DNA of 63,394 nucleotides from Circinella minor. Its lineage: Eukaryota > Mucoromycota > Mucoromycetes > Mucorales > Lichtheimiaceae. Position numbers and translations under genes: made by a program. Under the pieces are notes generated by a model that made no database searches, was not told where the DNA came from, and saw nothing but the letters and a program-made list of their open reading frames with translations. Of this stretch, positions 47,845 to 61,102 are shown piece by piece. Every line of letters begins with the position of its first letter. Position 1 is the first letter of the stretch. The stretch covers positions 1 to 63,394 of the forward strand of contig JAEPRB010000230.1 of the NCBI GenBank assembly GCA_016758965.1, read 5' to 3'.

Positions 47845-50800
47845 TTACATGATGGCGCAATTACCATCAGATGGGTTAGCACCATGGTTATTATTGACAT
47901 TTCGAAAATTTGAACTGGCTGTATGATCTGCTGTTGCTGCTACTACTGTTGCAGTTTGATGCACCAATTCAAATGTTGCTTTTCTACGTAATGATGTAAG
48001 CTTTGATGGCGTATCTTGAATTAAATCTTCTTGATCAAATTCATTATTCTGTACCCGCTGTGGCAATGATACCAAAGATGATGATGGAAAAGCATTTTTG
48101 GGTAAGTTAAGCTTTTCAGCAGCGCCAGTGTGGCCTTTCGATGCAGCTCTGCTAAACCATTCTAAACCACGATTAAAATCTGGTGCCGTTCCAATACCAT
48201 CTTCGTAATATGTTCTATATCAATAAAATAGAGTGATATAATTCAGTATATTTATGTTTGTATATCTTGAGCTACTAATAATGGAAAAAAAAGAAGAATA
48301 CGAAATGTCTTACCCTAATACATATTCAGCTTCTCCTAATCCTTTCAATGCAGCACGATGGCACCATTTAAATGCCATCTCATGTTGCTGCATCAAATAC
48401 CCTGGAATACCACTAGCATAGAGTCTTGATAAATTCAACATGGCTTCTTCACATCCATCTTCAGCAGCACGTGTATAAAATGAAAAACCTTGCCACGGGT
48501 TTTGTGGTTGCCCTAATAGTCCATATTCATGTACTACACCCATTTGATGTAGAGCCTTAGGTGATCCGGCATTGGCTGCTTTTTGTAAATATTGTATAGC
48601 TAATAGTTCATTTTTACGTGACATTTGTGAGTCTCTATTTCATATTAATATACAAATGGCAAACATTAATAATTAGATAAACAGAGACGTACTACATTAA
48701 AGAATATTAAAAGACTTACCGAGCAATACCGATACATTCCAAGTCATCCGAGTAAATACAACTTAAATCAAATGCTGGTTCAGCACTTTCAACTCCTTGT
48801 GCATCGGCTGCTTTTTTTAAATACTCCAGTCCCAAACTGATATTTCGTTTTTGTTGTAATTGACCACGTAAAAGGATTTTGGCCATTTTCTATAATAATA
48901 ATTTTTTAGCGTTAGTATATAATTTTTTTGTAATAATCCTTTACTCTTTAATAAATAAAAAATCACATATGCACATACGTAATTAGCAAGTGTGTGTCCT
49001 TTCTTTGCCGCTTTCTCATAACATGAAACAGCCAATGAGTATTTTCCATGTGCCTTTTGATATCTTGCCAACTCATAATAAGCATCAACACATCCACCCC
49101 TTGCAGCATTTTGAAAACTTCGATATGCCTTGAGTGGTTGAGGTTTTGCACGATAAGATTCGGGTACTGGTTCTTCTTGTTCTGGATGCCATTGCCATTT
49201 CCCCTTAATATAGAGTGCCTCTGGATGTCCCCATTTTGCAAGACGTTCAATCCAATAACCTGCTTCTGATAATAATTTTTCTCGCGTTTTAATATTATCA
49301 TTATTAATCTTATTGCTGTTTCGTTGTTGTCCATTATTATTATTACTAGCTGCTGTTGTTGAATAGAGTCGAGCCACATCCAATAAATATTTCGCATAAG
49401 TCATTTGAATAGACCTGTTATTTGTTTTGGATGCCATACGGCGATAAGTTTTAATTGCATCTTTGTTATGAGTCAAACTGAAGGATGCAATACTAAGTTT
49501 GGATTGACTGCATGGGATTGGTGCCAGCGGATCCGAAAATAACTGAGGTGATGAGTGTGATTTATGTAACACAGATGATGCACTTGTTGTTTCTTGGGGT
49601 GTAGGTGCTACAAATTGTTGTTGCTGTTGCTGTTGAGGTATAGGTAGAGGCGATGGTGCTGGAAGCGGTTGCTGTTGTTGATGCATTAATAAAGGTTGTT
49701 GATGGTGATAATTGTTGTTGGGATTATTATACATACTATTAGGACCAGAAGAAAATGATATTACAGACGCTGGTCTTGTAAGAAGACGTAACTGTTGCTC
49801 TTGGCTAGAAATTGCTGAAGTTGCAGAAGACGGTCCGTTGCCAACAGATGAGCTACAGCGACTGCAAAGTGATGCAGAAGAAGATAAAGCAGCGACCGTT
49901 GTTCGAACTGTCAAGGCTGGAGGTTCTTGTTGTTCTTCTTGCAATTCTTCCTTGGATACATGTTTTCGTAACATGACTGGGGGCTCGTTTGTAAGCGATA
50001 CTGCAGCTGGTGGTGATTGATCATCGTCATGGTCATCATAATCAGAATTGGTAGCATCAACAGACCAAATGGTAGGTGGTTTATATTCTTCTGGTGTGTG
50101 TGGTATTTGCACCAATTGATGAGTTGTTGTTGCTGTCATAATTGTATTAGTAGAAGGTGGCTCAAACGGTTTTTGGGTGATTATTGTTGTTTCTGGAGAA
50201 TTAACAAGTAGCTCCATATTAGACTTTTCTAAATTCGACGACAAAGCCATATTGCATAAGTAATTCATGGATTCTTTTTGCTGCTGTTGTGGCACTATCG
50301 GTTGCTCAGATACATAACTCGGTTCTATTTGATGGTTCTCCTGCTGCTGCAATGATGTTACTGAAGAAGCTACAGAAAATTGGTCTGATTCCATACTACT
50401 CTTTTCATCTTTCGATAGGGATGACACAATATATTGATCTTCATCATGTATACTAATGCGACTATAAGTATCATCTTCAATAGTACTATCCAAAGACTCT
50501 TGAATTGTTTCCAAATGTGTAGGAACCAATAATAATTCACCTTCTTCCTCCCGTCGCTGTTGCTGTTGTGGTAAAGAGAAACAAGTGGCAGTAGTAGGGC
50601 TTAATGGTAATTTCTCTTCAACGCCATCCTCCTCATCATGACTTTTTGTATCTTCAGATTCACCAGGCGTATTAGGTGTTGATATTGACGTTGTAGTCGA
50701 ATCATTATCATCCTCTTCATCGTCATCTTCTTCATATTCGCTATCACTTTGAACAATCAATAGACCTTGCATAGGCTCTTCATTATGAACAGAAGATATA

Positions 50801-50955
50801 TCTTGAACAGTTACCATTCTTTTTTTAACCATTATTGGAGGTCCGTTTACATGAGGAGGCGAAAATGATGATGTTGGCCTACGTAAGTTACCACTGTTGT
50901 CCTGATGATGACTAAATATTGAAGCTGCCGTTGTTGACATTGCTGTAGTCGACAT
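47845..50955 (-). CDS. Skt5/Chs4-type chitin synthase activator, Sel1 repeats, C-terminal CAAX box
   Basis: Four exons, about 945 residues, taking the ATG at 50955 (MSTTAMSTTAAS). The N-terminal ~530 residues are disordered: acidic (YEEDDDEEDDND), Ser/Thr- and Gln-rich. The C-terminal part has Sel1/TPR-like repeats, e.g. AGYWIERLAKWGHPEALYIKG, KAYRSFQNAARGGCVDAYYEL, AVSCYEKAAKKGHTLANY, AIQYLQKAANAGSPKALHQMG, GFSFYTRAAEDGCEEAMLNL and GLEWFSRAASKGHTGAAEKL. The protein ends SDGNCAIM, a farnesylation CAAX motif like that of yeast Chs4/Skt5. This supports membrane anchoring and activation of a class IV-type chitin synthase at the septum or wall. Strong family call; which chitin synthase it serves is unknown. 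Confidence 0.88.
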
Positions 50956-51487
50956 AAAAAAAATGTTAATAAAAAAAATAAAAATAAAAGAAGATAAGTG
51001 CTTTTCTTCTAAAAGAAAAAGTTTTGAATTATATTTTGATCGAAATGATTTAAAAGAGGGAAATTCAAAACAATGCAACCAAATTTAGAAATTGTTTGCG
51101 CTGCAAAGTAAAAGAGGACGAAAATTATTTCTCATATTCCTTTGTTGTTGTCATGTCACACATGCACAGATATACAATGATATTCACCCCCTTAAAAAAA
51201 ACAAAAAAAATACATTGTGATAATAATAGTAGTAATATAATATAATATATATTATAGAATCAATTAGAAGCATAGATACAAAAATAATAAACGAGTGAGC
51301 TGGTATAAACATAATATAGAGTTGTTTTTTTTAAAAAGGGAATGGGAATGCTTTCAACATATAAAAATGTTTTGTTTGTTGTAATATATAAAAAAAGAAT
51401 AAAAGAAAGAAAAAGCTAGAGAAGAGAGACAAAGGTATAATTTCAAAAATGATAAAAAAAAAATAAAGTTCTGGCTTTGCTTTTTTT
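50956..51487. other. Intergenic: Skt5-type promoter and downstream end of the FYVE gene
   Basis: 532 bp, AT-rich with A tracts. No gene seen. The upstream region of the Skt5-type gene starts at 50956. Confidence 0.5.
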
Positions 51488-54112
51488 TTACGCCCTTCCT
51501 TCGGTTCCCAGATCCGCATAACATTTATCACATACACGTTGATGATGTGATGCTAATACTTGTAACGATTCAAAAGGCCCATGGGGGTCTTGAAGAATTT
51601 CGGAAGGTGACAAATAAGTACGTGAGCCAGAACATTTATCACAAACAATCAAACCACAACGACGGCAATGGTGACGTCGAACCAGAATACCAAATTTACG
51701 AGCACATCGACGACATTCTTTTGAATCTGTGTCTGATTCCCAAGTAAACGCACGAGGTCCATCCGATACATCCGTGGTTGTTGTGTCCAAAATCAAAGAG
51801 GATACCACATGACTATTATCATCGTCAGCCATCAAATCAACATGATTTAATGTACTGGAACTTTCATTATGTGGCCGTAACCATGCTGGTTCTTGCAATT
51901 GTTGTTGGCGTTGTTGTTGACTGTCACGACTCCATGGGTTTGAATCAAAATCAGTTACTGTAACACCATTGTTGTTGTTACCAGTTGGATCGGATTCCTC
52001 AATATAATTAACAATATCACGTTGTTGTTGAGATGATGAATTTGGCGTTTGTATAGTGTTGTCATTATCTGTTGTAAAGCCTAACTCTCGGGCAAGTTCC
52101 GCATTATGTTGAACTGGTGTAACTGGAGTAGATAATTTTGCTCCGAGGGAAGTGATCCGTGCATTTAGTTTTTCAACATGACTTGTGTGTGATTTAACGA
52201 GAATTGATGCTTCATGCTTACGGTATTGGTTCGTGTCAGCTATATACATAATGATTTAATCATTTGGTGCGTAAAGTTAATTTCTCATATATGTTTTATA
52301 AAAAGTAAAATAAACTTATTACAGCATTACCCTTAATACCCGCCAATAATAATTGAATAGCTTCTTCAAATACACGTAATTCATGTGTCAGTTGTCTTAA
52401 TAACTGTCTAGTGGGATCAGTCCCCTGTGCATCAGCATTCTCCATGTCATCCTTTGCATGTTGCACAAGTTCATCAGCTTGTGCCAAATAATCTTGCTGT
52501 TGAACGGCAGATTCATCCTCCGCACGATGATTACCTTTATCTAAATCCATACGTCTTTTCATGACACGTACCCAACGACGACGACGTACCCAGCCATAGC
52601 CTGATGTAGGTGCAACAGGTGTCCAACCTTCATCGCGTTCATCAAAAGATCTTGCATATTGCCAACCGGAAGTGGGGTCAACACGTGGGTCACTATAATC
52701 GATTTGCCAATCTGTTAACCAGAACCAATTTGATCCAGATCCAGGCCTAGAAGGCTCAGTTTGTGGTAATTCCACTTTTTCTTTAGCCGAAGGAATACCA
52801 GATGGATGTAAAGACCAGGCACCACGGGAATCATGTTTTGTAAGTGCGTTGGAGCTGAAGTGAGGTCGAGATAAACCCAAAATAGAAGTGGATCGTTGGT
52901 TTTCATGAATAATCACCATGACAGTAACATGAAATTCCAACAGATCGTAGGTGGAACCACGAGAATATGGAGATAAGTCAACACCTTATGAAAAACATAA
53001 GATATAGGTTTAGTTTCACCATACTTTTTTTTTGGTCTGCGTCTATCTCTATTCCTTTTCAACTGAACATATATTATTTACCTTCCGTATGCCGTTGATG
53101 CCACCATTTAGTTCCAGCACGTTCAAGCATTTCACAAATATATGCTTCGCCCGCTTCACCTGATGCAGCGCTTACATCATAAGCTGCTTCTTCAAAGTTG
53201 TTTTTAATTAAGGGGTTAGCATTGGCTTCTTCCAATAAATATTCCACAATAGACATATAACCCTTTGAAGCAGCATTAACTATTGACAGAAATACATATA
53301 AAAAAAGCTTAGTTTGGGATGACAACAATACCATAAATAGTAGGGAAGCACAGACACACAGACAGACTACTTACTCAATGGCGTATGACCCATTTTATTT
53401 TGAGCATTGACATGTGCACCACGTTCCAATAATAACCTTGCAACAGGAAGGAATCCACGCGAACATGAATTATGCAAAGCCGTCCATCCATCTTTATCCT
53501 TTTGATGGATATTGGCTTTTTTCGAAAGTAAATATTGAACCACGCGATAATGGCCTGCATACGATGCTTTTAACAAGGGTGTCTATACATCATAATAATA
53601 ATAAGATATCATGTAAAAAAAAAAAGTACATTTCCTACAAATATCAAATAACTAATTTTTACCTCGCCTTCTTTATCTCTGGAATCAACCGATACATGAT
53701 AATCTTCTACAAGACATCGAACAATATCCACATGACCACGTGAAGCAGCAAAATGAATAGGCGTCAATCCTGTAGAAGGATGAGGATCATTGACAGCCTT
53801 GAGTGGATCAGGTAAATGGACTAATAATCGTTTGAAAACAGGAAGATTGCCCGAAGCTGCCAAGGAATGAAGAGTACGGTGTTGTTCGACTCCTTTAACA
53901 AGTGACGAAGCTGCAATGGCTCTCTTTTGTTGCTGTTTAGACGATGGTTGTACTGGTGGTGTCTTAGATGATACTTGAGGTACTTGTTGAACTTGTTCAA
54001 TCGTAGTTGTTAATTGAGGCAATTTAATAAAGTTGTTATGAGAACTACCATAATATTTATGAGTTTCTCCTGGTACAGGTGGTGTACAAAACTCGACAAT
54101 GGTTGTCGACAT
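51488..54112 (-). CDS. Ankyrin repeat - peroxin/dysferlin (DysF) - FYVE zinc finger protein
   Basis: Five exons, about 755 residues, start MSTTIVEFCTPP. Residues ~80-270 form ankyrin repeats (TGLTPIHFAASRGHVDIVRCLVE, PLLKASYAGHYRVVQYLLSK, DGWTALHNSCSRGFLPVARLLLERGA, GHTPLINAASKGYMSIVEYLLEE). About residues 380-470 match the peroxin/dysferlin domain: WFWLTDWQIDYSDPRVD, GWQYARSFDE and GYGWVRRRRWVRVM, with its spaced Trp/Arg. A predicted helical stretch (QQQDYLAQADELVQHAKDDM) follows. Near the end is a FYVE finger: CRRCARKFG, RRHHCRRCGLIVCDKCS and VCDKC, with the R-R-H-H-C-R basic motif that binds PI3P. It suggests an endosomal or membrane-contact protein; DysF occurs in fungal Pex23-type and Spo73 proteins and in ferlins. 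The combination is unusual and I know no yeast counterpart. Confidence 0.85.
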
Positions 54113-56833
54113 TTTGTTAGAGAAGTGAAAGGTGAAGAAAAAAAAAAGGTACCAAACGTGAAACTGAGTTTTTTTTTTTTTTTAATTTTAAAAGATGGTC
54201 AGGTTTTTTATTTTCGTTGCGTAGCACCAGATTTTATAATGGATTACTGTCAATATGTTGCTTAATCTATCTCAATTAAAACTATGTGCAGTTATAACAC
54301 GTTCGTCTCAATAACAAACATCATGTTATTAGTATGCATAGAAATCCCAATGCTTAGATTTATGGAAATATATATGAATATTAGGTAGCGGGAAGTAAAG
54401 TGAAAAATGGCAATTATTAGATTATTTATACAACAACTATATTATAAAAGTTCCTAGCTCGAGTACTTAAAATGGTACAATGAACTATTCTATTGATCAG
54501 TCTAACAAAAGAAGGATAAGAGATGAAAAACCTAATAAATGTACAATAATTATCAAAGTGTACTTTATACACTGGCGATAGTGGATGGAGTCAATTTATA
54601 GTATGTAGTTTAAGCACAACGACTCTATTATTGTAAGCACCTCAAAATCAGGATGACCACTGTGTATTTTCTTGCTGTAGTATCAAAAGGTTTTTTTTAT
54701 GGTATTAAAGTTGAGTATTTAAAACCGCAGTGATGTCCAGATATATTTAGGATATCAAAGAGAATAGAATAATTTCAGCACAAACTCCTTATATTACCTG
54801 AGGTTTCTTTCTTGTGCCTTGAATTCAATATGTATTTGAGCAGCATTGTTCTACATCGATAAAACATCAACATGCAATAGAATAGTTTATTATAAGCTGT
54901 TGTCATAGTATGTCATACACTTTATCTTAGTAAAGCGACAACAGTTAAATATCTGAAATCATTAATAATAACACACGAACATACACTGTAACAAATCATT
55001 ACCAAACAATATGATCATTTTATGTAAATCACCAGGAAATGTTTGAGATACTTTTCAAAGTGATAACGGAAATAATTATGACGGTGTTTATGGTGTCAGA
55101 TTAAGCAAGAACACCATAGTCAAAAACACAAAAAACATATAATTTAATCACAGCCTTTAAGAATATCGTTCTAATGGAATACTTTGGGAATCTATATGCT
55201 TACCCATAGCACTTGCTACGATATACGTATGCCGCATAAACAGTGTTAACGTTTGAATGGTAGTCCCACTGACGCATATTAGGCTATTTTTAATCGACTG
55301 GACATAGCGAAGAATACTTAATCCTATAAATATTACACAAACAATATCAGTAAAGACAAAAGAAACTCGATAATACGTAATGAATCTAAAAATGCTATTG
55401 AAGGTGATATACGTACCCACACACTTTTTACCCTGTGTTTTATAAATTACTTAAATGGTACAAGATAATAACAATTCCATTCATGCATATTTATAACTGG
55501 AGTAAAAAAGTTAATTAACTAGTGTGTCATGAAAGGCTATGATTTTATGTAAAAAAAAAACTAAACCAATTACCATAATGCCTAAAAAATTAGAATATTT
55601 TATAATTTTTTCTGTTACCATGTTTACAACGGTATAGATTTCGATAAATGGTTTCTGTTTTTATAATTTTCATTAAAAATGCACATCTCATATGTAACTT
55701 ATTTATAACTTTTACTCTTTTGGGTTCACACTTTTCATTATGTACTATAATTTTCAAATGGATCGTCCAAATATTTTCAAACATTGAGTAACGTAACGAA
55801 AATCATATTAAAGCTTTTCAGGTACCGATGAAAAAAGTTTGTATTACAATGACTTTATTTTAAGGTTTTAACTTTTTTTTTTGGTTTAAAATGATAACTT
55901 TATGAAATACATCTCTTTTCTATCATCTTCATAGAATAAGTTTAATTAAGATTTTTTTTATAATAAACCGAGCATTTCCTTGTTAAATTAATTCGTCAAT
56001 GTATAGAAAGCAGAGAAACACTGTCATTAATCTTAGGATAAAATAAAAGCTTATACAAAGAGAACAAATTATAAAAGTATGTTTAAAGACGAGTAATGAT
56101 CGTCATGGTTAAATAGTCGTTGATACTGCGAGTTGTGCTTGATATTGAAAAAGTTACTGTTTTCCGCACATTAGTATATAGCTCTATGTCAAAAGAAAAA
56201 AAACAAAAAAGAAAGAAATACCTCTTGATGGATGATCTTGTGACGACAACGTAGTAAATAAGTATGCTCATTTCTATTTAGTGATTTCCGAGAAGAATTA
56301 CTCAGATTTCCTTTTCCCACGTATCTATAATAATGAATAGATGTATAAATACAGAAACAGAGCTATTTCTCTTCTTATGTCATCAAGATAAACCAGATGG
56401 ACACTACTATATACTATTATCAAATTTAATTTATTACAAGAGCATTGTAACATGATAATAGGAGCCCCACCCCCATCCCTTTTGAGCAAAAAAAAATTAT
56501 TACTATTGGATAGATCAAGGTTGAAACGCCATTTGAGCACCGAATCGCATTTCGTTATAAGTGGTCAAAAGCGAAAAAAACGACGTGATCAGCAAGAGAC
56601 CTTTCACAGGGCCCCCCGAGTAATTGAGTCTCAGAACCCCAGCGACTGGCACAAAAAAACAAAATCTATAGCATTCCTCCCTTTTCTTTTTTTCTCTTTA
56701 CTTTTTTTTATCCCCCAAAAAAAATACTCATATATTAAAAGGTAAATAAAAGAAAAAAAACTTATTTATATATTTTTATTATTACGAGCTAATTTATTTT
56801 TTATTGGTCAATTGTTACTTATTATCTTTTAGC
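54113..56833. other. Intergenic (2.7 kb)
   Basis: No convincing gene. Short frames on both strands lack recognisable features. The part after about 56640 is pyrimidine-rich and then AT-rich, probably the porin promoter and 5' UTR. Confidence 0.45.
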
Positions 56834-58425
56834 ATGTCTGTCCCTGGTAAGTTGTTATTATTATTTTTCATTATGCTTGTTTGGAGTCATCTACCATGAG
56901 GGCTCCGAGTTTTTCGCGTGTATTTTTTTTTATTAAAGTATACATAAATAATAATATTAATATTAATAGTCGCCTTCAACGATATTGGTAAGCCCGCCAA
57001 GGATCTTTTGTCCAAGGATTACCCCATTGGTGGTGTTAAGCTTGAGGTCAAGACCACCGCTCCCAATGGTGTGGTAAGTTTTTATAAATGGGGGCAAAAA
57101 AACAGAAATAGAGAACGAGTATTTCAGGGAAAGAAAGATTTCTTACAAAAAAAATGTTTTTGTATTATAAACGGATTATATCTATATAGACCTTCAAGGT
57201 CAACGGTCAACGTGACAACAAGACCGGTATCATTGTCGGTGACCTTGAGACCAAGTACGCTGACAAGGCCAAGGGTGTCACCTTCACTGAAGCCTGGACC
57301 ACCTCCAACCATCTTAACGGCAAGATCGAACTCGAAAACAACTTGGCCAGTATGTGTTATGTTTTTTTATGCGTTTGTGTTGGTGATTAAGTAAATTATT
57401 AATTTACTAATAATTATTATCCATATATTAATTTATAATAGAGGGTCTTAAGCTTGAATTGTTGACCTCCCTCCTTCCTTCCGTTAACGAAAAGGGTGCC
57501 AAGGTCAATGCTACCTACAAGCAACCCAACGTCCACACCGTTGCTACCCTTGATGTCTTCAAGGTAAATAAAAGAATTGATTAGAAAGGAATATTATGCA
57601 GTATTATAAAAAAATAAATGATATTAACCAAATTTCTTTTTCATCTACATAGACCAACTTCAGTGTCAACTCTGTTGTCGGTCGTCAAGGTTTCCTTGCT
57701 GGTGGTGAAGTTTCCTACAACGTTCTTGATGGCAAGGTAAATAAAATGAACAGAAAAAAAAATTAAGGGATATAAAGGAGGAGAAGGGAAAGGGGGTATA
57801 AAATTAATGAGAATGTAAATGAGACTGATTCAGGGCACCTCTATTATTTATATACATTGCTATGCATATATAGATCAGCCGTTATAACGCTGCTTTCGGT
57901 TACTCTGCTGCTGAATATGCTGTTGCCATCCATGCTACCAACAACTTGAACAGCTATGCTGCTTCTTACTACCACAAGGTCAACAGCGATCTTGAAGCCT
58001 CCGGTAAGGCTTCTTGGGATGCTTCTGGTAGCAACGCCGTTGCTCTTGAAGTTGGTGCCAAGCTCAAGCTTGATAGCTCTGCTTTCGTCAAGGGTAAGAT
58101 CTCTAACTCTGGTGTTCTCGGTGTTGCGTAAGTATCTTTTATCTTTAAACATTGTTTTATTGTGAATATAAAGGAAGGAAAGAAAACTTTTTGAGAAAAT
58201 ATATGGTTTTTGTTTGTTTATTATTATACATATGCATGTGTGGTGCATGAACGGTTATTGTTAACAAATTAAACTAAATCTTCCATTTTTGCGTTTTATT
58301 ATCTATGTAGTTACACCCAAGCTCTCCGTCCTGGTGTCAAGGTCAACCTTGGTGCTTCCATTGACACTACTCGTCTTAATGAAAACGCTCACAAGCTCGG
58401 TCTTTCTTTCACTTTGGAAAACTAG
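56834..58425 (+). CDS. POR1: Mitochondrial porin (VDAC)
   Basis: Seven exons give about 283 residues, the normal VDAC length. It begins MSVPVAFNDIGKPAKDLLSKDYP, the conserved N-terminal amphipathic segment, followed by VKLEVKTTAPNGVTFKVNGQR. The remainder alternates hydrophobic and polar residues typical of a 19-strand beta-barrel, e.g. GIIVGDLETKYAD, WTTSNHLNGKIELEN, GFLAGGEVSYNV and FGYSAAEYAVAIHATNN. It ends GASIDTTRLNENAHKLGLSFTLEN, the conserved last strand with the beta-signal. Codon use is unlike the neighbours (many GCC, AAC, AAG, GTC), as in highly expressed genes. The first coding exon has only 13 nt. It forms the metabolite/ATP channel of the outer mitochondrial membrane. Confidence 0.96.
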
Positions 58426-58884
58426 ATGTAGTAATATTAGTATAGAAGGCAATAATTATTATCTTTGCTTTGTTTTGAATCATATAAAATACAATAATAA
58501 TGTAACTAGCTCAAAAGTTTATATTCTATTTACAATGATTTATTCTTTTTTATCTTTGTTTTTCTTGATTATGTCTGTGTGTGAAGAGGGAAATATGACA
58601 TCTACGGGGGAAACTAGAACGATTATAATAAAAATTATCATGGGAGAAAACTTCTTTTATAGATGTTAGTTTTTTTTTTCTATATTGGCACTCTTAACTA
58701 GTTCAGTTGTCATAGGTACGATACAAATAAAAGAATGTATTTTTTACTTTTCTGCAGTGTGACGGCGTTTCATCGAAATGCCAAAAAAAGCATTCGAAAT
58801 TTTTTTTTTCTTGCAAAAAAAAAGACCTCCACCCAGCTTTCGAGAAAAAAAAAAACTCCTCCATATTTCTTCATTCAAATCACC
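58426..58884. other. Intergenic between porin and RRP14
   Basis: 459 bp. The porin 3' UTR is followed by A-rich and pyrimidine-rich sequence before the RRP14 start. No other gene. Confidence 0.5.
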
Positions 58885-60503
58885 ATGGTTAAAATTGACC
58901 AACTTGAATCCTTGCCAGTATGTCTTTATTTATTATTATTATATACCTATTTTTCATGTTCTATATGAATCTTAGACTCGGATCGTTTTTCGTCTTCTTT
59001 TTTCTAATATTAATGATATATACATATATCTATTTTAAATAGGAGCGTATGGCACAACATGAAAAACTTTTTAATGACATGCTTCACTTGATACCCGCCA
59101 AATATTACATTGCACAAAAACAAGAGTTTGTACGTTTATTCAATTAAATTTAAAAAAGTAGGATCATTTATATAAAAAGCAAAGGACTAATGAATTCTTT
59201 TATTTTTGGGAAATATGTTTATTATGTAGAATAACAGTCCTTATATGCACAACAAACGAAAACTTAAGGCACCAAAGCAAGAAATTAAAGAACGATCCAA
59301 GAAGGCACGAAAAGCCAAGGTAAGAAACAATATAGAAATTTTTATTTTATTACTTTGGGTAAAATAATTAAACGATCAACTTATTTTTATTTTTATTTTA
59401 GCTTGACCCCGAGAATGAAAAGTCAATAGCTGAACTTCAATCAGAACAAGCAGAACAAGCAGCTAAAGAAAAAGAAGAAAAAGAGCAAAACAACAATGAT
59501 GACGATGATGACGAAGACGCAAGTGTGGATGAAGCTGCTGTTGACGATGACGAAGATGATAATAACGATGTTGACGATAATGATGATGCTACTAGTAGTA
59601 GTAGTATCAATATGACAAAGGGTGACTTTAGTGGTTTAAATGGTGATAAACCAGAAATTGTATTACCAACTGGTCCATCAAAACCTATGGTACGAAGTGA
59701 TATTACTGATTTACATACTCGTTTACAACAACGTATTGCCGAAATGCGACAAAACCGTAATGCACCAAAAGCTAAATCTAGAGAAGAGATTTTGAAACAA
59801 CGTGCAAAGAAGCGAGAAGATAGAAAGAAAGCTCACCAAAAACAAAAAGAAAAGAAGACCAGCCAAGGACCTGCTGAAGAACTTGTCAAAATGGATAATC
59901 AATCAACAAAACGTTCAGCAGCTGATTCTGTTAAAATGGACGGTGATTTGTACTTTGGCAAGGTTGCCATTGGTGAAGAAAAGAAAAAGAAGGGTGCTGT
60001 TGATGCTAAGCAACAATTGAAAAAACTTGAATCTCAAAAGGAAAAGCTCGACCAATTACGTAAAGAGGACAAACAAAAGGTAACATATCTATAGGATTAT
60101 TATTATTATTATTTCAGGACTATTTTATTTACGTATATATATATAATAGGCTTTAGAATTAGAAGAAAAGGAACAATGGGAAAAAGCATTGGCTTTGGCA
60201 TCAGGTGAAAAGATCAAAGATGATACAAAGCTTTTGAAGAAAACTATCAAGAGCAAAGAACAACAAAAGAAAAAGAGTGCAGGTGAATGGCAAAAACGTT
60301 TGGAGAAGGTTAAAATGGAAGAAAAGAATAAAATCAAGAAACGTGAAGAAAATATTCGCAATCACACGAAAGCCAAAAAGTCTGGTGAAAACCGAAAAAA
60401 GAAAGGAGGAAAGGGTAATGATGGAAAAAAGAAAAAGGCTCGTCATGGTTTTGAAGGAGCTGCTTTTGGATATGGTGGTAAAGTTTCCAAGTCTAAAAAA
60501 TAA
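58885..60503 (+). CDS. RRP14: Ribosomal RNA-processing protein 14 (SURF6 family)
   Basis: Exons start at ATG 58885 (MVKIDQLESLP), then RMAQHEKLFNDMLHLIPAKYYI (the N-terminal RRP14 domain), NNSPYMHNKRKLKAPKQEIKE and a long acidic stretch (DDDDDEDA...). Next comes the SURF6 core: DLHTRLQQRIAEMRQNRN, KSREEILKQRAKKRE and DLYFGKVAIGEEKKKKG. The C-terminus is extremely basic: AGEWQKRLEKVKMEEKNKIKKREENI and RHGFEGAAFGYG, ending in KSKK. Nucleolar factor for 60S (and 40S) subunit assembly that binds RNA. About 420 residues; no anomaly. Confidence 0.93.
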
Positions 60504-61102
60504 ATTTTCAGTTTTTTAAAAAAAAGTTCATATCACATTATAATAATATTATTCATTCATTCTTATATATTCTGGTTTTTTTTTTTATTCATCACCTTAT
60601 TAAAAAAATATTGCATTTTTCATTTCGTTTCTACAATATACTGATTGATTATTGAACAATTAGATGTTTTATGCTAGAAAAAAAAGTAAGAGTGGGGATA
60701 CGGGGATGATGATAGTAAACTCCATTATATTTCCAGCTGAAAATTATGGTGCTTCCTCCCCATGTACTGTATATTGGAAACATCAACAACAATTAAGAGT
60801 AGAAAGACATAGGATGAGCATATATAGTGATGTAACTTGTTTTGAAAAAGAAATAAAGAAAGAAAAGTGTAATCACAGGCATATACACACAAAACAACAC
60901 ATAATTTGGAAGAAATGAGAAAGAGAAATAAAAATATACCTATAAGAAAAAGTGTAACTACCAGCATATACACACATACACAAGAAGAAAAAAAGAAGCA
61001 AAAACATAGAAGAAATATTACTGTAACGAGCAAAAAAAAGGGCGAGTATCATAAATATACGTATAAATAGGTATTGTCATAAGGCTCTACTGAAATTCAC
61101 TC
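60504..61102. other. Convergent intergenic region
   Basis: Between the 3' ends of RRP14 and the zinc-finger gene. Contains an imperfect direct duplication (around 60866-60900 and 60950-60985: 'gtgtaa..accagcatatacacac'). No gene seen. Confidence 0.5.

Noticed and set aside
48963..49397. Long minus-strand frame overlapping the Skt5-type gene
   Set aside because: Shadow of the Sel1-repeat coding frame; the real frame has recognisable repeats.
56452..56745. Plus-strand 97-codon frame upstream of porin
   Set aside because: Basic low-complexity translation ending in Phe/Leu/Lys runs; more likely porin upstream sequence.
57844..58248. Minus-strand 134-codon frame over porin exons
   Set aside because: Antisense shadow of the VDAC coding sequence, whose codon bias keeps the opposite strand open.
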